Assembly: GCF_900102495.1 (NCBI RefSeq)
Contig: NZ_FMVQ01000007.1
Span: 62,001-126,000, forward strand
Source: Nitrosospira sp. Nl5
GTDB lineage: Bacteria; Pseudomonadota; Gammaproteobacteria; Burkholderiales; Nitrosomonadaceae
DNA length: 64,000 bases
Direction: 5' to 3'
Under the pieces are notes generated by a model. The model did no database searches. It worked only from the letters and a program-made list of their open reading frames with translations, and was not told the origin of the DNA. Shown here one piece after another: positions 1-8,180 of this stretch. Position numbers and translations under genes: made by a program. Position 1 is the first letter of the stretch. The number at the start of each line of letters is the position of its first letter.

Positions 1-1
1 C

Positions 2-544
2 TATAACAATCACGATGTGGATGATGGGTTGCGCTCCGGTCTTATCACGCGGGAGCAACTCGAAGAAGTCGGCCTATTCCGTAGGCATTTGGCGATGGCT
101 AAAAAGCGGTATCCCGACATAACAGGGCGGCGTTTGATTCATGAAACCATACGGCGCATGATCAACACCCTGGTGGGGGATCTGATCAAGCAAAGCGCCA
201 GGAATATCACCGATGCCCGCCCTGATAGCTTGCCCGCGGTGCGGGCAGCAGCACCGTTGATTGGTTTTAGCGAGAGTATCCAGCAGGAGCAGCAGGAATT
301 AAAAAAATTCCTGCGGGACCACCTCTACCGGCACTACCAGGTAGCCCGCATGAGTGCCAAGGCACGTCACACCATCGAAAGGCTATTTCATGCATTTTGT
401 GCGGATATCCGCCTGCTCCCACCGCTGTACCAGATAAAGTATTCTCAGGATGGGCATCAGGCAATCGCCGACTACATCGCCGGCATGACTGACCGCTACG
501 CTATCCGCGAATATCGGCGCATGTTCGCTATCAAGGAGATCTGA
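2..544 (+). CDS. dgt: dGTP triphosphohydrolase-like protein, C-terminal part
   Basis: The gene enters from the left edge; the open frame runs from base 2, so the 5' end is missing. The visible 180 residues begin with [13 protein letters not shown], the HD-domain signature of dGTPase-like proteins, and end with the family's [18 protein letters not shown] block. Known family members are HD-domain metal enzymes that hydrolyse dNTPs to the deoxynucleoside and triphosphate. The His-Asp pair near the visible start would be a metal ligand. A GTG at 17 is only an internal valine codon. The protein is soluble, with no membrane segment. The family assignment is confident, but whether the substrate is dGTP specifically cannot be judged from this fragment. 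Confidence 0.88.
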   Translation, partial: YNNHDVDDGLRSGLITREQLEEVGLFRRHLAMAKKRYPDITGRRLIHETIRRMINTLVGDLIKQSARNITDARPDSLPAVRAAAPLIGFSESIQQEQQELKKFLRDHLYRHYQVARMSAKARHTIERLFHAFCADIRLLPPLYQIKYSQDGHQAIADYIAGMTDRYAIREYRRMFAIKEI

Positions 545-792
545 GTACTACGAAATTCTTCACCTGCACGGAAGCAACAGATAAGTATGAGAACGCTGAC
601 CCCGCCGGGGTTGGTGATATGCCTCAGAGATAATGTACCCGGAAGTCATTCACTGGTAATATCGGCAGTTCGGTAGAGTGGTAACGTGCTGCAAGCGGCG
701 ATGGCTATTATCCCGAAAAATGGGAATAAGTTTCCGCAAAGCGCTTTTCCCGCCGGACTTCCGCGTTTACCGCGTTTAAACAGAACAGATCC

Positions 793-1869
793 ATGACAAA
801 ACTGAAAAACGATACATTGCTGCGAGCCCTGCTACGGCAATCTACCGAGTACACACCCGTTTGGCTGATGCGCCAGGCCGGGCGTTATCTGCCCGAATAC
901 AACCAGACGCGCGCCCGCGCCGGTAATTTCCTTGCGCTATGCAAAAACCCCGATTTTGCCACCGAGGTTACCATGCAGCCCCTGGCACGGTTTCCGCTGG
1001 ATGCCGCGATACTATTTTCGGATATTCTTACGATTCCGGATGCAATGGGCCTCGGGCTTTATTTCTCCGATGGCGAGGGGCCCAAGTTCGAGCGGCCCTT
1101 GCGCGAGGAGTGGGAAATTCGCGCGCTTACAGTACCTGATCCCGCAGTACATTTACGCTATGTGATGGATGCGGTTTCGCAAATTCGCAGGACGCTGGAT
1201 AACCGTATTCCGCTGATCGGTTTTTCCGGCAGCCCATTCACGCTTGCCTGCTATATGGTTGAGGGTTCCGGTGGCACTGATTTCCGTCAAATCAAGACCA
1301 TGTTATACCAGCGGCCCGATCTCCTGCATCATATCCTCAATATTACCGCCCAGGCGGTAACGGCTTATCTGAATGCGCAGATCGAGTCGGGTGCGCAGGC
1401 GGTAATGATTTTTGATACCTGGGGCGGGGCATTGTCGCATGCTGCTTATCAGGAATTTTCTCTACGTTATATCAGTCAAATATTGGCTGGGCTAAAGCGT
1501 GAGCATGGCGGCGGGCGGATTCCCAACATTGTTTTCACAAAGGGCGGCGGGTTATGGCTGGAGAGTATCGCCGACAGCGGTTGTGATGCGGTAGGGCTCG
1601 ATTGGACGGTGGACATAGCCGAAGCGCGCCGGCGCGTCGGCCACAAAGTCGCCCTGCAAGGCAATCTCGATCCCGCCGTGCTGTTCGCGGCACCGGAAGT
1701 CATTGTCGCCGAGGTGGAAAAAATACTGGCAGGTTACGGTAGCGGCGACGGTCACGTGTTCAATCTGGGCCACGGCATCTCCCAATTCACACCGCCGGAA
1801 AGCGCCCTGACACTGGTGGAAGCGGTCCACAGCATCAGCCGGAAGTACCGCCAGCATTCGCCTTTATAA
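793..1869 (+). CDS. hemE: Uroporphyrinogen decarboxylase
   Basis: The predicted 358-residue protein has the normal length of HemE, which decarboxylates the four acetate side chains of uroporphyrinogen III to give coproporphyrinogen III in cytosolic heme synthesis. The N-terminal signature [15 protein letters not shown] (about residues 22-36) carries the substrate-binding arginines. The second signature [16 protein letters not shown] lies near residues 145-160, and the C-terminal GHGI motif is present. The ATG is preceded by 248 bases without another gene, so it probably has its own promoter. Heme supply suits a cell with many cytochromes. Nothing unusual is seen in the coding sequence. Confidence 0.97.
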   Translation: MTKLKNDTLLRALLRQSTEYTPVWLMRQAGRYLPEYNQTRARAGNFLALCKNPDFATEVTMQPLARFPLDAAILFSDILTIPDAMGLGLYFSDGEGPKFERPLREEWEIRALTVPDPAVHLRYVMDAVSQIRRTLDNRIPLIGFSGSPFTLACYMVEGSGGTDFRQIKTMLYQRPDLLHHILNITAQAVTAYLNAQIESGAQAVMIFDTWGGALSHAAYQEFSLRYISQILAGLKREHGGGRIPNIVFTKGGGLWLESIADSGCDAVGLDWTVDIAEARRRVGHKVALQGNLDPAVLFAAPEVIVAEVEKILAGYGSGDGHVFNLGHGISQFTPPESALTLVEAVHSISRKYRQHSPL

Positions 1870-1929
1870 ATATAAAGGGTTTAAACTATAGTGCCTGAAT
1901 TAATTTCGAATTTTCCGTAGGGCCATCTC

Positions 1930-2613
1930 GTGCACATACTGATTATTGAAGACGATCCGGCAATAGCCACCAATCTTTATGATTTTCTGGAAGCTCGCGG
2001 TCACAGTGTCGATGCTGCGGCCGACGGCATCACGGGTTTGCATCTCGCGGTTACACAGCGATTCGACGGTATCCTGCTTGATCTTGGGCTGCCGGGCATG
2101 GACGGAATCATGCTGTGCCGAAAGCTTCGCCAGGAAGCGAATCTCGATACACCGGTGCTGATGCTGACCGCGCGCGATACACTGACGGACAAGCTGAAGG
2201 GTTTCGACTGTGGAGCGGACGACTACCTGGTCAAGCCCTTCGCGTTGAAGGAAGTCGAGGCGCGCCTGGTCGCGATGCACAAACGGCACGGGGGTAAGGT
2301 TACCAGCCGTACGCTGGAAAGTGATGATCTGACCTTCGATCCAAAAACGCTGTCGGTCCGTTTTGCTGGCGCAAGCGTCAAATTGCCGCCGAAATGCATC
2401 CGCCTGCTTGCGCTGATGATGGGCGAGCCCGGCCGCGTTTTCAGCCGGAGAGAGCTGGAATCCGAAGTCTGGGGAGACGCGCAGGGAACCAGCGATACCT
2501 TGCGCAGCCATATGCATGAATTGCGCCGCGCACTGACCCGGGCTGGCGGCTACGATCCGATCGAGACGGTTCATGGACTCGGTTACCGCCTGATTTCCCG
2601 TGCCGGGATTTAA
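1930..2613 (+). CDS. OmpR/PhoP-family response regulator
   Basis: This 227-residue regulator has an N-terminal receiver domain (about 1-115) and a C-terminal winged-helix DNA-binding domain (about 125-225). Acidic residues EDD lie at 8-10, the phospho-acceptor is Asp51 in LLDLGLPGMDG, the switch threonine is Thr80, and the conserved lysine is Lys102 in DYLVKPF. The start is a GTG and no better ATG lies nearby. Its end overlaps the start of the sensor kinase by 14 bases, so the two are a cognate pair translated together. The PhoP/QseB-like architecture indicates a transcription factor. The signal and target genes cannot be read from the sequence. Confidence 0.95.
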   Translation: MHILIIEDDPAIATNLYDFLEARGHSVDAAADGITGLHLAVTQRFDGILLDLGLPGMDGIMLCRKLRQEANLDTPVLMLTARDTLTDKLKGFDCGADDYLVKPFALKEVEARLVAMHKRHGGKVTSRTLESDDLTFDPKTLSVRFAGASVKLPPKCIRLLALMMGEPGRVFSRRELESEVWGDAQGTSDTLRSHMHELRRALTRAGGYDPIETVHGLGYRLISRAGI

Positions 2614-3868
2614 GCGTGGCCTTCGCCTGCGTGTCGCGCTGGCATTTGCGATATTCTGTATAGTTGTCGTTGGAACCCTCGGTATCAGCCTTTATATTGC
2701 TTCCGATGACATCGAAGAGGCGCATATCGAGCAGATTATCGAAACCGAGATGGATTATCTTCTCCAGCGTTACCATGAGCGCGGCGATTTTGTCCCGCAG
2801 GTCGGGTCCAACCTGGAGAAATACATCATTCATGATTCCGCCGAGGAATCCCAGTTGCCCCCTTATCTGCAGGGACTCAACTACAGGCGTCATAAGGTGT
2901 TTCGTGGGCCGGAGGAGGTCCGGGTCGCAGTGCGGCACGTCGACGGCGTCAAGTTTCTTGTTGCCTATGAAATTGGGCTCCACGATCAGCGGCAGCAGGA
3001 GCTCAGGCTTCTTATCGTGCTGTCCCTCCTGTCGGTGGTCGGCGTCGCACTGGTAGTGGGATATCTGCTTGCCGGGTTACTCGTCAAACAGGTTACCGAT
3101 CTTGCCGAGCGGGTAAGACATCTTGCGCCCGGCGACGTGCAGGGCGCAACGATGATCCAGCCGGGGCAGGACGAGGAAGTGGCACAGCTTGCCCATGCCC
3201 TGGACGACTATCAGAACCGCATTACCCGCATGCTGCGGCGTGAGCAGGAATTCACCGCCAATGTCAGCCACGAGCTCCGCACCCCGATTACGACGATTCT
3301 GACGAGTTGCGAGCTTCTGGTTACGGAGCCAGGTCTCTCCGAGAGGTCGCGTGTCCGCATTGGAATGATCGAGGCCGCGGCGACGCGCATGGGCGAGCAA
3401 TTGCAGGCCTTGCTATTTCTTGCCCGCGAGCAGGCGCTAGGCATCATGGAACCGGTAGCGCTTGCCGAATGCGTTTATGATGCCGCGGAACCGGTATGCA
3501 CCGAAATCTATCGCAAACGCCTCACTTTCGAGGTGGCGGTAGAGCCGAAGGCCGTCCTCACGTTGAACCGGCAAGCGCTGCATACCGCGCTTGTCAATCT
3601 GCTTCGCAATGCAGTGCAATACACCGAGCGTGGTTTTATCCGGGTAAATTTCAGTCAGAACCGCATTTCCATCTCCGATTCCGGTATCGGCATCGAGCCG
3701 TTCTATCTGCCGCTTCTGTATGAGCGCTTCTTCCGCGGATCCGCGCAGGGCGAAGGTCTGGGAATCGGGCTTGCCATCGTCAAGCGTATCTGCGACCACT
3801 ATGGCTGGATCATCGAGGTCGACAGCACTCCCGGGCAAGGCGCGACCTTTCACATTACATTTCCATAA
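2600..3868 (+). CDS. Membrane sensor histidine kinase
   Basis: The 422-residue kinase starts with GTG inside the end of the regulator gene. Membrane segments lie near residues 9-32 and 136-160, flanking a periplasmic sensor region of about 100 residues. A HAMP-like linker follows, then a HisKA domain with the H-box NVSHELRTPITTIL near residue 224 and a HATPase domain with the N-box (NLLRNAVQY) and G1/G2 motifs (DSGIGI, GLGIGLAIV). It should autophosphorylate and pass phosphate to the upstream OmpR-type regulator. The sensor region matches no domain I recognise, so the signal is unknown. The next gene is nearly 800 bases away, so the operon probably ends here. Confidence 0.94.
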   Translation: MPGFKRGLRLRVALAFAIFCIVVVGTLGISLYIASDDIEEAHIEQIIETEMDYLLQRYHERGDFVPQVGSNLEKYIIHDSAEESQLPPYLQGLNYRRHKVFRGPEEVRVAVRHVDGVKFLVAYEIGLHDQRQQELRLLIVLSLLSVVGVALVVGYLLAGLLVKQVTDLAERVRHLAPGDVQGATMIQPGQDEEVAQLAHALDDYQNRITRMLRREQEFTANVSHELRTPITTILTSCELLVTEPGLSERSRVRIGMIEAAATRMGEQLQALLFLAREQALGIMEPVALAECVYDAAEPVCTEIYRKRLTFEVAVEPKAVLTLNRQALHTALVNLLRNAVQYTERGFIRVNFSQNRISISDSGIGIEPFYLPLLYERFFRGSAQGEGLGIGLAIVKRICDHYGWIIEVDSTPGQGATFHITFP

Positions 3869-4643
3869 TTAGCGGTGGCTGGAACGAACACGGGCAGAAG
3901 CGAATTTCTGCTTCGTTAACTTGTCAGGCGCAGCGTTACCATGCCGGTGCTTCCTGCCAAGGGCGTCTCTCCCATCCGGCTCATCCCTCTAAACGCGCGT
4001 ACTTCACTGTCGAGGGCGCGGCAATCGCATAGACTTCCTGTTAATTGCGGTATGCCTTTTTTTCAGGGCAAAGACGGTGATCGTCCCGAGGTCGCAGGTC
4101 GCTTCTCCCAGCCGCCTGAACCTGCGGAGCGCGTCGCTTTATAGCCTGCTACTTCCCTATTTCTTTTACCGATCGCATCTTTGCGCACCACCTCGTATCG
4201 GCCCCGAACTATTTTTACATTCGCTTAACCGGTCCCGAAAAATTCGGCCTTTCACGGCACATCTCTTTTTCATAAGGAAAATCATACCGGAAATTCCATT
4301 TTTAAATGGCGTTATTTCCTGGGAGGGTTTAAAGGTGATTTTTTTGCTTGTTTTCACAAATTAATCACATATGCACGACATTCTCTTCACACACACTGTG
4401 GCAATCTGTGCACCATTGCAATACATTTGTAACATGTTAACGCAGCCTTAATGAACGACGCTGTTTAATGATTTAACTAGTTTTAAGAAAAAAATTATGG
4501 CTATTGCGGGATTCGTTTGAATAAACAGATAGATCACCAGGGGACGTTGAATCTGCAGCACGCCAAAATTGGAGGGGATGGAGGCGCCGTTCTTCCGGTC
4601 ACGTTGCATTCATTAAAAAACTTGATGAGATAAGGGTAAACAT
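3869..4643. other. 775-bp intergenic region upstream of the carbon cassette
   Basis: No convincing gene is seen. Open frames at 3941-4144 and 4077-4364 have low-complexity, non-conserved-looking translations and poor ribosome sites. The second half, roughly 4260-4520, is markedly AT-rich compared with its flanks and precedes the carbonic-anhydrase-like gene, so it probably holds that operon's promoter and regulator sites. I cannot name specific hexamers with confidence. A short palindrome with a GAAGCGAATTTCTGCTTC core at about 3897-3915 could be a weak stem after the kinase gene. Confidence 0.5.
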
Positions 4644-4985
4644 ATGCATACATGTAGCCATGCGGTTGTCGGGTGTATGGACTTCCGGATTCAAAAGACC
4701 GTTACAAAATTACTTGAACATTTGAATATTCCAGAGGGAACATTTGACCGGGTCACTTTTGCCGGAGGCGCAGCCAATATGGAGCAGCTCAAAATCCATT
4801 TGGGGCTCTCCAAGAAGTTGCATGATAGCTGCATGGCTGTGCTTTCCGTGCACGAGGATTGCGGCGCAGGCGCCGTGAAGGAGGATCTTTTCAAGGCAGC
4901 GGACACCGCGCGTTCCATGGGATTCGATCCAAAGTTATTTTTTATCAAACTTGACGGAACCTGGGAAGAAGTTAAGGCTGCCTAG
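4644..4985 (+). CDS. Short carbonic-anhydrase-like protein
   Basis: This 113-residue protein keeps the zinc-site signature of beta-type carbonic anhydrases: Cys11-x-Asp13-x-Arg15 (CMDFR) and His70-x2-Cys73 (HEDCGAG). It is about half the length of a classical beta-CA and resembles the short putative carbonic anhydrase family (Pro_CA_2 type). The expected reaction is CO2/HCO3- interconversion, but the truncated C-terminus leaves activity unproven. An AAGGG element precedes the ATG by about 8 bases. It lies upstream of the SbtA bicarbonate transporter and SbtB-like PII genes on the same strand, which supports a role in inorganic-carbon handling. No signal peptide is seen, so it is cytosolic. 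Confidence 0.8.
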   Translation: MHTCSHAVVGCMDFRIQKTVTKLLEHLNIPEGTFDRVTFAGGAANMEQLKIHLGLSKKLHDSCMAVLSVHEDCGAGAVKEDLFKAADTARSMGFDPKLFFIKLDGTWEEVKAA

Positions 4986-5035
4986 AAGCGAGAGCTAAGT
5001 CATCCGGAAACTTTCATTTGCCTTTGGAGGAATAC

Positions 5036-5167
5036 ATGACAAGCATTTCTTTGAACAGCAAAGCAAAACTGTTAAGCGGGGATGCGATCCGTGAAGGAGT
5101 GCCATCTCTGCGCCGCAGTCGAAGGGGTGCTATGGGACGTGGCTCAAGCGCCTTGGCGCTCTCGTGA
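5036..5167 (+). CDS. Possible 43-aa ORF between carbonic anhydrase and sbtA
   Basis: An ATG preceded by a strong TTGGAGGAA ribosome site opens a 43-codon frame in the 254-base gap between the carbonic-anhydrase-like gene and sbtA. The product starts MTSISLNSKAKLLSGDAIREG and ends in a basic, serine-rich tail. I recognise no family. It could be a small cassette protein, or the surviving start of a longer gene that has decayed: the ribosome site looks better preserved than the coding part, and the downstream DNA shows no obvious continuation in another frame. Its position inside the cassette is its only functional clue. Confidence 0.35.
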   Translation: MTSISLNSKAKLLSGDAIREGVPSLRRSRRGAMGRGSSALALS

Positions 5168-5239
5168 CAGCCGGTTTTGGAAGCAGGGCTGGCCGTAAGG
5201 ATGCGGCCGGATTAATAATTAAATAAGAGGGGTATCTCA

Positions 5240-6220
5240 ATGTCAATTTCCAGTCTTCTTGTACCCGCGATACTGTTTTTTGCCCTTGGCATGTTCGCGT
5301 GCATCGTCAAATCGGATCTGAAATTTCCACCCGATATGCATAAGATGGTCGTTATCTACCTGCTTATCGGTATTGGACTACATGGCGGCAAAGCGCTGTC
5401 CACATCCAACATGGCCGATGCGCTTCCCGCCGTGTGGGCGGCGCTTGGATTTGGCATTGGTTTGCCTATCATTGCCTACATAATCTTGCGAGCCATTGGA
5501 AGAATCGACCCGCTCAACGCGGCAGCCATCTCCGCGCATTACGGTTCGGTGAGCGCGGGCACCTACATGACGGCGGTGGCGTTCTTGGGCGGGATTGGCG
5601 TGACCTATGAGGCCTATCCCGTCATCATGCTGGCGATCATGGAATCTCCCGCGATCATGATCGGCCTGGTCCTCGCCGGCTATTCCCGTAAAATCCTGGG
5701 AGGAGCGCAAAAGGGTGAAAAGGGGATGATGAAGCACCTGATGATCGAGGCGTTTACGAATGGCAGTATCCTGCTGCTGTTCGGTTCCATGGCGATCGGC
5801 GCGGCGGTCTCGGAGCCAAGCTACCACAAGATTGAGCCATTTTTTGAAACCATCTTTATGGGCGCCTTATGCCTGTTCCTGGCCGATATGGGCATGGAAG
5901 CCGGGAAAAGGTTGTCGGAATTCAAGGCGGTAGGCCTCTTCCTGGTCGGTTTCGGCATAGTGATGCCCCTGATCGGCGCCTTTTTTGGGTTGGTGGTGGG
6001 CCACTACTATCTGCAATACTCGGTAGGCGGCGTGACTTTGGTAACGGTGCTCGCGGCCAGCTGCTCCTACATCGCGGTACCGCCGGCGATGCGGCTGGCG
6101 GTGCCCGAGGCAAACCCTTCCTTCTACCTGACCCTGTCGCTCGGATGTACTTTCCCCTTCAACGTGGTGGTCGGCATTCCCCTTTATTACGCCGCGGCCC
6201 AGTATCTGGCGGGACAGTAA
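5240..6220 (+). CDS. sbtA: SbtA-type sodium-dependent bicarbonate transporter
   Basis: The 326-residue protein is almost wholly hydrophobic, with about ten membrane segments, and fits the SbtA family of Na+/HCO3- symporters. Family blocks include FPPDMHKMVVIYLLIGIGLHGG (start near residue 31), ISAHYGSVSAGTY near residue 96 and the repeat-equivalent ASCSYIAVPPAMRLAVPEAN near residue 275; the two similar half-domains are expected from the SbtA fold. It would import bicarbonate across the cytoplasmic membrane. A GAGGGG site precedes the ATG. The gene lies between a carbonic-anhydrase-like gene and a PII-like gene, the same partnership seen with SbtA/SbtB in cyanobacteria. Substrate is inferred from family and context. 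Confidence 0.92.
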   Translation: MSISSLLVPAILFFALGMFACIVKSDLKFPPDMHKMVVIYLLIGIGLHGGKALSTSNMADALPAVWAALGFGIGLPIIAYIILRAIGRIDPLNAAAISAHYGSVSAGTYMTAVAFLGGIGVTYEAYPVIMLAIMESPAIMIGLVLAGYSRKILGGAQKGEKGMMKHLMIEAFTNGSILLLFGSMAIGAAVSEPSYHKIEPFFETIFMGALCLFLADMGMEAGKRLSEFKAVGLFLVGFGIVMPLIGAFFGLVVGHYYLQYSVGGVTLVTVLAASCSYIAVPPAMRLAVPEANPSFYLTLSLGCTFPFNVVVGIPLYYAAAQYLAGQ

Positions 6221-6285
6221 GTCAAATTATTTGAGATTATCCAAATGCGGAATATCGCGTAACCATTATTGGGAGAAACCGGATT

Positions 6286-6609
6286 ATGAGTTCAGACGTT
6301 CTAATACCACTGAAACGCATAGAAATCGTCATTGATGAAGAGGCGCTGGGTAAGTTGCTGGGACTATTGCGGACAGCCGGCGTGCGTGGCTATACATTCA
6401 TCAATCATGCGGGCGGCCTCGGATCCCGCGGCGAACGGCGCCCGGACGACTACGGCCTGGAGGAAAAAAACGCGGTGGTGATCCTCGCCTGTGAGGAAAA
6501 GCAGGCGGAGAGGCTTATTATGACACTGCGCCCGAGACTTAAGGAATTTGGCGGCATGTGCCTGATCTCGGACTGCCAATGGGTAATTGGGCCTGCGGTT
6601 TCATACTGA
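6286..6609 (+). CDS. SbtB-like PII-family signalling protein
   Basis: This 107-residue protein has the size and alternating beta/alpha pattern of the PII superfamily, with a T-loop region rich in charge and glycine (GGLGSRGERRPDDYGLEEK, residues 44-62). It starts 65 bases after sbtA with a GGGAGAA ribosome site, so it is almost certainly co-transcribed. Cyanobacterial SbtB binds adenine nucleotides and gates SbtA; the same regulatory role is inferred here. Its C-terminus (IGPAVSY) lacks the CGPxGC-type redox loop known from some SbtB proteins, although two cysteines occur nearby in MCLISDC. It is not a classical GlnB: the canonical uridylylation tyrosine context is absent. Confidence 0.85.
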   Translation: MSSDVLIPLKRIEIVIDEEALGKLLGLLRTAGVRGYTFINHAGGLGSRGERRPDDYGLEEKNAVVILACEEKQAERLIMTLRPRLKEFGGMCLISDCQWVIGPAVSY

Positions 6610-6723
6610 TCCGGTATCGAAGTGAGACGATTCGTATGGGTAAAGCAAGGCTATACTAAAGAATAGCCTATTATTGTTAAGTGTGGCCTTGTTTTTACGT
6701 TCCCAATACCTAAGGAGTTGATC

Positions 6724-7371
6724 ATGCTACAGCAACCATTTTCCAGGAAAACATTGTTAGGCGGCCTTGCGTCCTTACTTCTGTCCGGCATGCTAATCAC
6801 GCAAGCCACTACTGCAAACGCGCTGGATACCGCTTATGCCAAATTCAACAAAGCCGGAGAATTAATCCGTCCCGCCCATTATCGGGAGTGGATTTTTGTG
6901 GGTTCACCGGTCACTCCAAAAGATATGAACGATGGTAAGCCGGCATTCCCGGAATTCCACAATGTTTATATTGATCCGACGAGCTGGCGTTACTGGAAAA
7001 GAACCGGGAAATTCCGCGACGGAACCATTTTTGTGCTGGAAATGGTCAGTGTTGGAGACAAAAAATCGTCCAGTGGAAATGGATACTTCCAGGGGGAGTT
7101 CGGCGGTCTTGCAGCGGCTGTCAAGAGCAAGAGGCGATTCCCGAACAAGACAGAAAATTGGGCGTATTTTGGTTTTGACGATAAGCGGACCGCCGCGGCA
7201 CAGCCCGATGATGCCTGCGCTGCATGTCACAAGGCTAATGCCGCCGAAGACATGGTCTTCACCCAACATTACCCCGTGTTGCGCGCGGCCAAGCCGACGA
7301 CCAAGCCCAAGGGAAAAGGTAAAAGCCGGGGAATAGGCCAGGGAAGCATGGATATTGATCGCGGAGAGTAA
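6724..7371 (+). CDS. Cytochrome P460-family c-type heme protein
   Basis: The start is the ATG at 6724, six bases after AAGGAG; a TTG at 6718 touches the ribosome site. The 215-residue precursor has a signal peptide (about 1-34, ending TTANA) and is predicted periplasmic. A single heme motif CAACH sits near residue 165, followed by the family tail NAAEDMVFTQHYPVLR. P460 proteins in ammonia oxidisers oxidise hydroxylamine and NO; the related cytochromes c'-beta bind NO. The C-terminus adds a lysine/glycine-rich tail. Compared with the Nitrosomonas europaea protein as I recall it, the heme cross-linking lysine is replaced by leucine (FVLEMVSVG), so catalytic P460 chemistry is doubtful. It follows the SbtB-like gene at 114 bases. 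Confidence 0.88.
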   Translation: MLQQPFSRKTLLGGLASLLLSGMLITQATTANALDTAYAKFNKAGELIRPAHYREWIFVGSPVTPKDMNDGKPAFPEFHNVYIDPTSWRYWKRTGKFRDGTIFVLEMVSVGDKKSSSGNGYFQGEFGGLAAAVKSKRRFPNKTENWAYFGFDDKRTAAAQPDDACAACHKANAAEDMVFTQHYPVLRAAKPTTKPKGKGKSRGIGQGSMDIDRGE

Positions 7372-7461
7372 GATTTTGAATTGAGTAGAGCTGCTCTCCT
7401 CTCGCATTTTGATCGGGAATCGCGTGATTTAATGCCCTGGAGGTAGTACGTCAGGAAGTCA

Positions 7462-7526
7462 AGCGGCAAGAACGGCTTGCGAATTTTGCGAACCGTATCC
7501 CTCCACAAAGCCGTTCTTTTACCGCT
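7462..7526. repeat. Inverted repeat downstream of the P460 gene
   Basis: AAGAACGGCTT at 7468-7478 is the exact reverse complement of 7508-7518, and flanking AGCGG/ACCGCT bases extend the stem with a two-base bulge. The 29-base loop is long for an intrinsic terminator and only TTTT follows. It could end transcription of the cytochrome gene weakly, or be one end of a decayed mobile element near the IS630-like ORF. The remaining bases of the 7372-7688 gap show nothing else that I recognise. Confidence 0.5.
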
Positions 7527-7688
7527 TCGGGCAGGCAGATTGTTAGGGCTCGGCGCAGGCAAGTCTGGCTCTTCAAACCTGCCGATCACTATTAGTCCGG
7601 GGATTTACCAAGCACCTAGAATCGCTTTGGGCGAGGAATTTCGTGGATACCCGGAGTTTATTCAACATTAACCTTATTTAGGTATGCA

Positions 7689-8180
7689 ATGGCGAGACCT
7701 GTGACGGGACGAGAATTTGTGCAGGCGGCAAAGGAAAGAATCGCGACGGCTAAAACGGTTGATGCATTGCGCGCGGCTCAAGCATTGCTTCTGCCGCTGG
7801 AGTTTGGACTATCGCTGGAACAGACGGCTACCATCATTGGCCTCTCGAAGAGCCGGACCGGGAAGCTGCGAACCCGATTTCAGCGTATCGAGATCGGGGT
7901 GGAGCAGGTCAAGACCAAGAAAGGACTTCGCAATCACGCACGGATGAGCCTGGATGAAGAGGTAAAGTTTCTTGCTCCATTTATTACCCAAGCGCAAAAT
8001 ACGGGTGTTCTTCTTATTCCACAATTGAAAGCGGAACTTGAACGATGTGTGGGTAGATCGGTATCGACGTCGACGGTCTATCAGCTGCTTCGGCGCCACG
8101 GCTGGTCAAAGCTTGCACAACATCCGAGGACGGATATGGAGGTGATGCAGGCATGGAAAAGGATCGCCCAAGAGAAATAA
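7689..8180 (+). CDS. IS630-type winged helix-turn-helix protein (orphan OrfA)
   Basis: The 163-residue protein matches the N-terminal DNA-binding part of IS630-family transposases. A first helix-turn-helix (LSLEQTATIIGLSKSRTGKL) lies near residues 41-60, and a winged-helix segment with STVYQLLRRHGWSKL near residues 127-141. In complete elements a DDE catalytic ORF follows; here a 24-codon frame starting at the overlapping ATG near 8154 stops by 8228 and no DDE block is seen. It is therefore an orphan fragment, or a domesticated regulator. No clear terminal repeats bracket it. Function as a transposase is unlikely. Confidence 0.7.
   Translation: MARPVTGREFVQAAKERIATAKTVDALRAAQALLLPLEFGLSLEQTATIIGLSKSRTGKLRTRFQRIEIGVEQVKTKKGLRNHARMSLDEEVKFLAPFITQAQNTGVLLIPQLKAELERCVGRSVSTSTVYQLLRRHGWSKLAQHPRTDMEVMQAWKRIAQEK

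Noticed and set aside
3941-4364. Two plus-strand frames of 67 and 95 codons after the sensor kinase
   Set aside because: Overlapping each other, no ribosome site, low-complexity composition and no recognisable family.
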